Shown: positions 44,381 through 51,755 of the stretch, one piece after another
Numbering within the stretch: position 1 is the first letter of the stretch
Layout: the number at the start of each line of letters is the position of its first letter
NCBI GenBank assembly: GCA_964345075.1
Contig: CAYFPS010000007.1
Span: forward strand, 67,099-131,098
Direction: 5' to 3'
Origin: CAYFPS01 sp964345075
GTDB lineage: Bacteria > CAIWAD01
DNA: 64,000 nucleotides
The notes under the pieces: generated by a model
The model's database searches: none
What the model was told of the DNA's origin: nothing
What the model saw: only the letters and a program-made list of their open reading frames with translations
Made by a program: the position numbers and the translations under genes

Positions 44381-46492
44381 CTATTGCCTCTTCAACATGA
44401 CCAGTGAGTTGATCGCCGCTTGCATCTCCCGGACAAGCAGCGCCAGTTCAGCCTCCAGTGCCTGTCCCGACTCGCCTTCGCGCGCCAGGTTTTCACAGGA
44501 CTCGGCCAGCTTCGACAATTTTTCAAATCCATAACTGCCGCCACTGCCCTTCAGTTGATGCAGCAGCGACACCAGTGCTTCTTCCTCCTTGTGCTGTGCA
44601 GCCAGCATCAGCTCATCCACCTGCACTTGCAGATGTTCCAGATAGGCAACCAGAATCGGCAAAAAGCGCGGATTGTCGGCGCGGCTACTGGTACTGATCT
44701 CAACCAGATCCTGCAGGTCCTTCGACTGCGGCAGATCCACCTCTGTCTGCTGCTCCACAACCGAATCACCGCTGGCTACACGTCTGCAACGCTCGATCAG
44801 CAGCCTCTCATCAACCGGTTTGGTCAGGACTTCGTCAAAACCTGCTTCCAGGCAGCGCTCGCGATCCTGCACCATCGCGTAGGCGGTGAGCGCCACAACC
44901 GGACCGGCAAGGCCGGCTTCCCGCATGCGGCGAACGGCCGTGTAACCATCCATCTGCGGCATGCGTACGTCCATCAGAATCAGATCGAAAGGCTGGCCCT
45001 GCGAAAGCGCGCCTAATGCGGCGGCCAATCCCTGCGCTCCATCGACAGCCATGCGAACCTTTGCTCCCTGCTCTTCCAGCAGAAAGCGAATGATGCGGCG
45101 ATTATCCAGACTGTCATCCACCAGCAGGATCGATGTATCACGGAGCATTTCCTCGCTTCCAGCTGCAAGCCCTGCCAGCTGGCCGTCCTGCTGATGCGCA
45201 GCCGGATCAAGTTTCATCGGAACTTCCAGCGTGAATATGCTGCCCACACCCAGCTTGGAACTTACCGTCAGATCGCCCCCCAGCATGCGAGCCAGCCGGC
45301 GACTGATAAAGAGCCCGAGCCCCGAGCCTTCCGTTCCGAAATCGGGCTGATTGCCCGCCTGCCTGAAGGGTTCAAAAATGCGTTCCAGGCGTGAAGCGGG
45401 AATGCCCGGACCTGTATCACAGACCCGCACATAAAGAATGCGTCGATCTTCTTCACCTGTCGGCTCCAGACTGGCCTTGACGGTAACCGAGCCAGTTGGC
45501 GTGAATTTGAGCGCATTGGAAATCAGGTTGATCAGAATCTGGCGTATGCGCAGGCGATCGCTGATGCAGGCCTGCTCCAGCCCTCCGCCCTGCTCCAGCC
45601 CGAGCACCAGGCCGCGTTCACGAGCAAAGCTGGCCAGCAGTTCCTGCACTTCAACAAGCAGATTGGCCGGAACCAGCGAGTCCTCATGCAGTTCGACACG
45701 ATCCGCCTCGATCCGGCTCAAATCAAGCACATCATTGATCAGCTCGAGCATATGCTGGCCACTGCGCAGAATCTGTCTTGACCAGCTGGCACTTTCCCGC
45801 AAACTGATTCCCGAGCGCTGCATCAAGCGTGCATAGCCGATGATGGCTGTCATGGGCGTACGAATCTCGTGACTCATTCGCGCAAGGAATTCGCTCTTGG
45901 CCCGGTTCGCCTCTTCAGCCTGCTCCTTCAGCAGCATTAATTCATGCTGCATGCGCTCGCGCCGGCGCACTTCACGCTGCATCAGGTCGTGTGACAAACA
46001 GCTTTCAACCGTGCGGGCAAAACGGCCCAGCACACCGTGCAGCATGCGGGCCACCTGAGCGGGCGCATCCTGCTGGGGTTCTGTCAGAAAGAGCTCGATG
46101 TGACCCAGCTTGTGAATGTGATGGACGAGCATCACGCCGCTATGCGTGGGCTTGAAAGAGAAAAGCTTTTCAAAATCGGCTTCATCGCTGGAACGGATGA
46201 AGGGGCAACCCTTTTCCTCAAGTGCAAGAATAAGCGGGTGATCGTGTTCAAGCACGTTCAGCGAATCCGGGTAGCGCGGCCTGCTGTAGACAAGCCGTGA
46301 TTCATCCTCGCTGTTCAGGCGGCGAATGCCATCAAGGCGTGATGCACGAATCCAGAGAGCACACTGTCCCACATTGAAGCGGGTCATCAGGCTGCGGAAA
46401 AAGCCCTCGCAGTTCTCCTTCAGAATCAGCGAGCTGCCAATGGACTGGGAGACCTCAAACAGGGAGGCAAGATGAGCGCTTAGCTGACTCAT
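44381..46492 (-). CDS. Hybrid histidine kinase with GAF, HisKA, HATPase, receiver and Hpt domains
   Basis: A 703-residue soluble phosphorelay kinase. An N-terminal GAF-like domain (about 1-180) leads through a coiled coil to HisKA with [20 protein letters not shown] (His about 207), HATPase boxes ([34 protein letters not shown]), a receiver with [13 protein letters not shown] (Asp about 506) and a C-terminal Hpt domain with [13 protein letters not shown] (His about 645). It lacks transmembrane segments, so it senses an internal signal or one passed on by the FIST protein whose gene overlaps it by one or a few bases. Confidence 0.92.
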   Translation of the reverse strand: MSQLSAHLASLFEVSQSIGSSLILKENCEGFFRSLMTRFNVGQCALWIRASRLDGIRRLNSEDESRLVYSRPRYPDSLNVLEHDHPLILALEEKGCPFIRSSDEADFEKLFSFKPTHSGVMLVHHIHKLGHIELFLTEPQQDAPAQVARMLHGVLGRFARTVESCLSHDLMQREVRRRERMQHELMLLKEQAEEANRAKSEFLARMSHEIRTPMTAIIGYARLMQRSGISLRESASWSRQILRSGQHMLELINDVLDLSRIEADRVELHEDSLVPANLLVEVQELLASFARERGLVLGLEQGGGLEQACISDRLRIRQILINLISNALKFTPTGSVTVKASLEPTGEEDRRILYVRVCDTGPGIPASRLERIFEPFRQAGNQPDFGTEGSGLGLFISRRLARMLGGDLTVSSKLGVGSIFTLEVPMKLDPAAHQQDGQLAGLAAGSEEMLRDTSILLVDDSLDNRRIIRFLLEEQGAKVRMAVDGAQGLAAALGALSQGQPFDLILMDVRMPQMDGYTAVRRMREAGLAGPVVALTAYAMVQDRERCLEAGFDEVLTKPVDERLLIERCRRVASGDSVVEQQTEVDLPQSKDLQDLVEISTSSRADNPRFLPILVAYLEHLQVQVDELMLAAQHKEEEALVSLLHQLKGSGGSYGFEKLSKLAESCENLAREGESGQALEAELALLVREMQAAINSLVMLKRQ

Positions 46493-47634
46493 TAGCGAAG
46501 ATGCAAGGCGGCAACAACCAGTGTCTTGTTGAGGACTTCAATGCACAGGCGGCCGGCGGACGCAATTTCACCCAGAGTCAGAACGCCAAGCGAGACACCC
46601 GCCGGGTCAAGTTTGCTGACTTCCGCCTGTATGCCTTCCAGCTCCCGCGTGTAGTCGTCCTTGAGGTAAAGGATGCGTGATACACAGTCAAAGATCAGCC
46701 AGCCGGCCGCCGGCTTCTCAAGCGGGCTCAGATCGCGCACGACCTCAATTCCCGCCTCGATCAGACTGTCGGGACTGCCGCACAGGATTTGCAGGACCGA
46801 GTTTTCCGGCACATCCCCCACACAAACCAGGCTGCCGTCTTCCAGCAGGGTCAGGGGATCACGCACAATGTCTTCACGACCTGTACGACCCATGCCAAAG
46901 GGGAAACCCTGAGCGTCCTCAAAGAAGTGTGTGGTCCGCACGGTGTAACTGGTTTGCTGGCGAATGCTCTCGCGATAGACCTCAAAGGCGGGCTGCCAGT
47001 TCAGTTCGTGAAGGACATTAGCGGAGGTTCGTGTTGCAATGAAGGGTCCATCCAGTGGTTGCCAGCCGTGTCTCACACTGTAACTGGAATCCAGTGGCAG
47101 AAAAACCAGCAGGGCTGAATCCTGCGAACATTCTGCGCCCACAAAAAGACAGGACTTCTGCTGCAGGGTCAGGCTGCCCGCACCGCCACCCAGAAAGCTG
47201 CAGTGATCGCCCAGCTCCTGATGCAGGTCCCAAAGCAGGTTGGAAATGCCAGCACTGAGGCCATCCAGAAAGACCATGCAGGTGGGAAAGGCCGTCGGCT
47301 CTTCCAGCTCTGTCAAAAGCTGATTGCGAATGTCGGGTTTCAGGTGAATGTCTCGCAGATGGACCACGCGAGCACCGGCAGGCATGCGGCGAATCTGCAC
47401 GCCTCGTGATACATGGCTGGCGCCATGAATCAAGCCCGGGAAAAGGGCTCCAATGGCCGGGATACCTGCTTCGTCCAGGGCCCGGGCCAGTTCGCCCATG
47501 TCAATGCCGCTGTCCTCGGCAATGCAGACAGCCAACATCTGGCCATCCGGCCGATCAATCGTACTTGCGGCGGAAACAACATCCGCAATCCCGCAATCTT
47601 CCATCAGGACGTGAGTCTTCGCTTCTGAATTCAT
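46492..47634 (-). CDS. FIST domain sensory protein
   Basis: A 380-residue FIST_N plus FIST_C protein. Recognisable parts are [75 protein letters not shown] and, in [25 protein letters not shown] and [16 protein letters not shown] domains are thought to sense small ligands, probably amino acids, and are usually linked to kinases or chemotaxis; here the gene is directly followed by a hybrid kinase (TAATG-type junction). Two octamer copies (46677, 47406) encode V-S-R. Confidence 0.85.
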   Translation of the reverse strand: MNSEAKTHVLMEDCGIADVVSAASTIDRPDGQMLAVCIAEDSGIDMGELARALDEAGIPAIGALFPGLIHGASHVSRGVQIRRMPAGARVVHLRDIHLKPDIRNQLLTELEEPTAFPTCMVFLDGLSAGISNLLWDLHQELGDHCSFLGGGAGSLTLQQKSCLFVGAECSQDSALLVFLPLDSSYSVRHGWQPLDGPFIATRTSANVLHELNWQPAFEVYRESIRQQTSYTVRTTHFFEDAQGFPFGMGRTGREDIVRDPLTLLEDGSLVCVGDVPENSVLQILCGSPDSLIEAGIEVVRDLSPLEKPAAGWLIFDCVSRILYLKDDYTRELEGIQAEVSKLDPAGVSLGVLTLGEIASAGRLCIEVLNKTLVVAALHLR

Positions 47635-47675
47635 GGCAATTCCTGAAAAATCCGGCTAAGGGGGGATGGTTTGCT

Positions 47676-48470
47676 TCAGATCATGATCAGGGCAAGATAC
47701 CAGTCGATGAGCTTCCATCCGAATAAAAAACAAAGCCAGCCAGAAATGGCAAGCCAGGGGCCAAAGGGAAACTCGACACCACGCTTCTGCCCGGCAAGCG
47801 CCATGTAGAGCGTAGCCAGAACGGCGGCCATGACAATGTCCAGGAGAATCAACTCCCAGCCGAGCATAAGCCCCAGCGCGCCCATCAGCTTGATGTCACC
47901 CATGCCCATGGCGTCGCGCTTCAGCCAAAGCTTGCCCAGAAGTGCAAAGGCGCCCAGCGTGCCAGCGCCAACGACAGCACCCTGGAGCGCCCCGGAAAGC
48001 GTGGGCAGTCCGGCAAGGGGAAATCCAGCCAGTCCCGGAAGCTGGGCCAGCAGGCCGACAATCGCCAGTGAAAGCACCAGCGGGTTGGGCAGGCGCATGC
48101 AGTCCAGATCAATCAGGGAAAGCGCAACCAGCAGGCAGGCCGCCAGCAGCCAGGGAATCCAGCCCCAGTCCAGTGGAAGCTTCCAGGCAAGGCTGATGGC
48201 CAGCAGGCCCGTGATCAGTTCTACAAGCGGATAGCGAAAAGGAATGCGTGTATCACAGGCGCTACAACGCGCCTTAAGCAAAAGCCAGCTAAGCAGCGGA
48301 ATGTTCTCAAGCGGGCGAATCCGGTGCCCACATCCCGGACAGCTGGATGGCGGGCTTGTCAGACTCAGGCCCCGCGGTACCCGGTAGATGAGCACATTGG
48401 CAAAACTCCCCAGCGCCAGACCGGTTACAAGAGCAAGCAGATAGGGGAAGATGAGCCAGTAGGAGGACAT
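47676..48470 (-). CDS. pilD: Type IV prepilin peptidase
   Basis: A 264-residue membrane aspartic protease that cleaves and methylates prepilins. The N-terminal cytoplasmic loop has the zinc Cys pairs CPGCGH and CSACDT. The catalytic Asp residues are in ALSLIDLDCMRLPNPL and AMGMGDIKLMGALGL. About seven to eight helices are visible. It is transcribed in the same direction as the pilus locus but separated from pilC by a terminator and a repeat region. Confidence 0.93.
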   Translation of the reverse strand: MSSYWLIFPYLLALVTGLALGSFANVLIYRVPRGLSLTSPPSSCPGCGHRIRPLENIPLLSWLLLKARCSACDTRIPFRYPLVELITGLLAISLAWKLPLDWGWIPWLLAACLLVALSLIDLDCMRLPNPLVLSLAIVGLLAQLPGLAGFPLAGLPTLSGALQGAVVGAGTLGAFALLGKLWLKRDAMGMGDIKLMGALGLMLGWELILLDIVMAAVLATLYMALAGQKRGVEFPFGPWLAISGWLCFLFGWKLIDWYLALIMI

Positions 48471-48716
48471 AAGAAATGAAGAATTACGAATGACGAATGA
48501 AGAGGTAAGACTGCAAGCGCATACTGCATTTGCGGATGAGGGAGAGTGAAAAGAAATGATGGATTTGTTGCTGGATCATTAGTCGTTAGGCGTTATATGT
48601 CATTCGTCATTCGTCATTCGTCATTCGTCATTCGTCATTCGTCATTCGCCCTTCGCAAAAAAAGGGAGGAAGGATACAAGAGGTTTCCCCCCTTGCGCCC
48701 TTCCTCCCTGACTGTT
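48471..48716. repeat. Intergenic region with heptamer tandem array and its inverted copy
   Basis: CATTCGT is repeated seven times head to tail (48601-48649), and the reverse complement form CGAATGA occurs twice at 48487-48500, so the two can pair across about 100 bases. Between them the sequence TCGTTAGGCGTTA (near 48582) resembles GTCAGGCGTTAG at 63921. The region ends in the pilC terminator. No ORF of interest is present, and the pilD promoter was not identified. Confidence 0.85.
48657..48708 (-). terminator. Intrinsic terminator of the pilus operon after pilC
   Basis: On the minus strand GGGAGGAAGG (48699-48708) pairs with CCTTCCTCCC (48664-48673), followed by seven T (48657-48663). It lies 9 bases after the pilC stop. 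Confidence 0.85.
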
Positions 48717-49964
48717 CTAGTAGCCGAGCTGCTGGACGGCCTGACCGAACTGGAAGACCGGCAGATAGATCACGACCACGATGGTGGCAATCACCACACC
48801 GATGGCAATAATCATCAGCGGCTCAATCAGACTGGTCAGACGCGTGATCACGCTGTCAACCTGCTTCTGATAGAAATCGGCAGCCTTCTTCAGCAGAATG
48901 TCCAGTTCACCGGTTTCCTCACCGGTCTGGGTCAGCTGAATCAGCGTGGGCGGGAAGACTTCCGTGCGAATCATCGCATTGGAAAGGCTGAAACCTTCTT
49001 TCAGCATTTCCTGCAGTTCGCCGACGGCGCTTCCGACCACGGCATTGCCCACAACTCCCTGCACCAGCTTGAGCGCTTCGGTCACGGTTACGCCGCTACC
49101 AAAGAGAATACCCAGAGTCTTGGCGTACTTGTTCATCACGCTGTCGTGAACCAGTCCACCAAAGACAGGCATTCTGAGCAGCATCTGGTCAAAGACCATT
49201 TCACCTCGATCGGTCAGGGTCAGGACCCAGAACCAGAAGAAGACGAAAAAGATGATCAGAACACTGGTGAAGAAGTTCTGGCTGATCAACTCGGACAAGG
49301 TGACCATGATCTGCGTCGGCACGGGCAGTGTGGCACCCAGCTGGGTGTAAATGTCCGTGAACTGGGGAATGATCTTCCACAGCAAAATGAACACGACCAA
49401 GAGCAGGAAGAAGACCATGAAAATCGGGTAGTACATGGCGCCCTTCACATTCTGGCGCGTGTCCTCCACCGATTCAAGATAGTCGGCCAGATCCTGCAGC
49501 ACGGTGTGCAGCGAACCGGAAACCTCACCGGCCTTGACCAGTGCCACAAAGAGATTGTTGAAGTGATAGGGATAATGCGCCATCGCGTCGGAGAGCTGCA
49601 GACCCTTCTTGATCTCACTGTGGATGCCGTTAAGAGTGCGCTTGAACTTGCCATTGCGCTCTTCGCGGGCCAGGTTGCCAATCGCCTTCTCCAGCGTCAG
49701 TCCAGCCGAAAACATGGTGGAAAGCTGACGGGTAAAGAAGACCATCGTCTTCAGCGGGACATAATTCTTGACCCGCTCCAGCGCCAGATTGATCTTGTCC
49801 AGGACGGTGAGCTTCTTCACCTCGTCCGACTTCATTTCCTTCAATGAAATCAGCGTTCCCTGATTCTTGACCGCCTCCAGCGCGGCGTCATAGTTCGCGG
49901 CCTTGAGCTGGCTTTCCACCCGCTCTCCGGCTGCGTTGCGAATGACGTATGCAAAATTGGGCAT
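48717..49964 (-). CDS. pilC: Type IV pilus inner-membrane platform protein
   Basis: A 415-residue GspF/PilC protein with two repeated GspF domains: FFTRQLSTMFSAGLTLEKAI with VKAGEVSGSLHTVLQDLADY, and YAKTLGILFGSGVTVTEALK with QTGEETGELDILLKKAADFY. Three long hydrophobic helices lie in the expected places. It anchors the PilB and PilT motors. It starts 21 bases after the pilB stop. Confidence 0.94.
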   Translation of the reverse strand: MPNFAYVIRNAAGERVESQLKAANYDAALEAVKNQGTLISLKEMKSDEVKKLTVLDKINLALERVKNYVPLKTMVFFTRQLSTMFSAGLTLEKAIGNLAREERNGKFKRTLNGIHSEIKKGLQLSDAMAHYPYHFNNLFVALVKAGEVSGSLHTVLQDLADYLESVEDTRQNVKGAMYYPIFMVFFLLLVVFILLWKIIPQFTDIYTQLGATLPVPTQIMVTLSELISQNFFTSVLIIFFVFFWFWVLTLTDRGEMVFDQMLLRMPVFGGLVHDSVMNKYAKTLGILFGSGVTVTEALKLVQGVVGNAVVGSAVGELQEMLKEGFSLSNAMIRTEVFPPTLIQLTQTGEETGELDILLKKAADFYQKQVDSVITRLTSLIEPLMIIAIGVVIATIVVVIYLPVFQFGQAVQQLGY

Positions 49965-49985
49965 TGCTTACCTCTTTGGTGCCGC

Positions 49986-51683
49986 CTAGAAGTCTTCCAC
50001 GGTGGCACGCTTCACTTCGGCCAGCGTCGTGAAACCTTCGGTGACTTTGCGAATGCCGGCATCACGCAGGGAAATCATGCCCTGCTGTACGGCCAGCTCG
50101 CGAATCTGCTCCTGACTGGCGCCGTCATAGATCAGCTTGCGAATGTTCTGACGCACTTCAAGGATCTCGAAAATACCCGTACGACCCTTGTAACCTGAGT
50201 TACGGCAGTGTGGGCAGCCCTTGCCTTCGTAGATCATCTTGCCCGAGTGGCGATCGGGATCCTCGTGAATGCTGATCCAGTCTTCCGGCGTGGCCACACG
50301 CTCTTCCTTGCAGTGCGTGCAGATGGTCCTGACCAGACGCTGGGCCATCACCAGGTTCAGGCAGCTGCCGACCAGGAAGGGCGGCACACCCAGATCGATG
50401 TAACGGGTGATGGTTGAAGGCGCGTCGTTGGCGTGCAGGGTGGAAAAGACCAGGTGACCGGTAAGGGCGAACTTGATCGCGATGTCGGCCGTTTCCTGGT
50501 CACGAATTTCACCGATCAGCAGCGTGTCCGGATCCTGACGCAGAATTGAGCGCAGGGCGGCGGCAAAAGTCAGACCGATCTTTTCACGCACCTGCACCTG
50601 ATTGATGCCGGGCACCTGATACTCAACCGGGTCTTCCACCGTGGTGATGTTGTCGGTGATACTCTTGATTTCCGTCAGCGAGGCATAAAGCGTCGTCGAC
50701 TTTCCGCTACCGGTCGGACCGGAAATGATCACCATGCCGTAGGGCTGCGTGATCCAGTGGCTGAACTTGCCGTGGTCGTCGTCATTGAAGCCCAGGTTGC
50801 GCAGGTCGAACATGAAGCCCGACTTGTCCAGCAGTCGCATCACGACCTTTTCACCAAAGACCGTGGGCAGGATGCTGACACGAACGTCCACCAGACGATC
50901 GGCGGTCTTGATGGAAAGACGACCGTCCTGGGTCAGACGACGCTCGGCAATGTTGAGCTTGGAGATAATCTTGATACGGCTGACGATACCCGCATGGCTG
51001 GCCATGGGCATGCTCATCGCTTCCATCAGGATACCGTCCACGCGGTAGCGGATGCGGAGGGTGCCCTCACCCGGCTCAACGTGGATATCCGTGGCGCGCT
51101 CCTGAATGGCCTGACTGAGCATCTGGTTGACCAGACGCACGATCGGGCTGTCAGCAACTTCCTTTTCGACCTCAAGACCCGTGTCCTTTTCATCCGCATC
51201 GGGATCGGCCACGAACTCCATCTTCGAAATGGTATCAGTGATTTCCGTTGAACGGCGGATCTTTGTGTAAAGACGCTCGACAGCCTCGGAGATGGTGCGC
51301 TCGCCACCCAGACGGGCGACAACCGGCATATCCACAGACTTGCGCACACCGTCCAGCACGGCCAGGTTGTCCGTGTCCACCATGGCGACCACAAGCTGGC
51401 CGTCGTCGATGGTAATGGGAATCACCAGATTGGCGCGGGCAAAATCCTCACCCAGCTTGGCCAGTGCCTCATCATCCGCCAGCAGAATGCGGTCGGAAGG
51501 GAAGAACTCGACGTCAAGCTGCTCGGCAAGGCCTTCGACAAGCTGATCTTCGGTGATCAGGTTCATGTCCAGCAGAACCTGACCAAACTTCTTGCCTGTA
51601 AAATTCTGGCTCAAGGCCTGACGTACCTGCTCCTCGGTCAGAATGTTCTTCCGGACCAGGATCTCGCCTATCTTCTCGAACAT
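49986..51683 (-). CDS. pilB: Type IV pilus extension ATPase
   Basis: A 565-residue assembly motor. An N-terminal MshEN-type domain (GEILVRKNILTEEQVRQALS, FGQVLLDMNLITEDQLVEGL) precedes the GspE ATPase: Asp box, Walker A VIISGPTGSGKSTTLYASL, Walker B LIGEIRDQETADIAIKFALT, His box HLVFSTLHANDAPST, and the zinc tetra-Cys CTHCKEE/CPHCRNSGYKGR. It powers pilus extension. A terminator stands about 30 bases upstream, so it may have its own promoter. Confidence 0.95.
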   Translation of the reverse strand: MFEKIGEILVRKNILTEEQVRQALSQNFTGKKFGQVLLDMNLITEDQLVEGLAEQLDVEFFPSDRILLADDEALAKLGEDFARANLVIPITIDDGQLVVAMVDTDNLAVLDGVRKSVDMPVVARLGGERTISEAVERLYTKIRRSTEITDTISKMEFVADPDADEKDTGLEVEKEVADSPIVRLVNQMLSQAIQERATDIHVEPGEGTLRIRYRVDGILMEAMSMPMASHAGIVSRIKIISKLNIAERRLTQDGRLSIKTADRLVDVRVSILPTVFGEKVVMRLLDKSGFMFDLRNLGFNDDDHGKFSHWITQPYGMVIISGPTGSGKSTTLYASLTEIKSITDNITTVEDPVEYQVPGINQVQVREKIGLTFAAALRSILRQDPDTLLIGEIRDQETADIAIKFALTGHLVFSTLHANDAPSTITRYIDLGVPPFLVGSCLNLVMAQRLVRTICTHCKEERVATPEDWISIHEDPDRHSGKMIYEGKGCPHCRNSGYKGRTGIFEILEVRQNIRKLIYDGASQEQIRELAVQQGMISLRDAGIRKVTEGFTTLAEVKRATVEDF

Positions 51684-51712
51684 GGGCTGTCTTGTTTCCT
51701 TGGGTACTTGTG

Positions 51713-51746
51713 AAAAAAGCCCGCTTCGACCGAAGCCGAAGCGGGC
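51713..51746 (-). terminator. Intrinsic terminator between the Ig-like gene and pilB
   Basis: On the minus strand GCCCGCTTCG and CGAAGCGGGC pair perfectly around 8 bases and are followed by TTTTTT (51713-51718). It splits the pilus locus into two transcription units or lowers pilBC expression. Confidence 0.88.
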
Positions 51747-51755
51747 GATAGGTGA

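Noticed and set aside
48601..48649. CRISPR-like repeat array
   Set aside because: The unit is only 7 bases with no spacers, so it is a simple tandem repeat.
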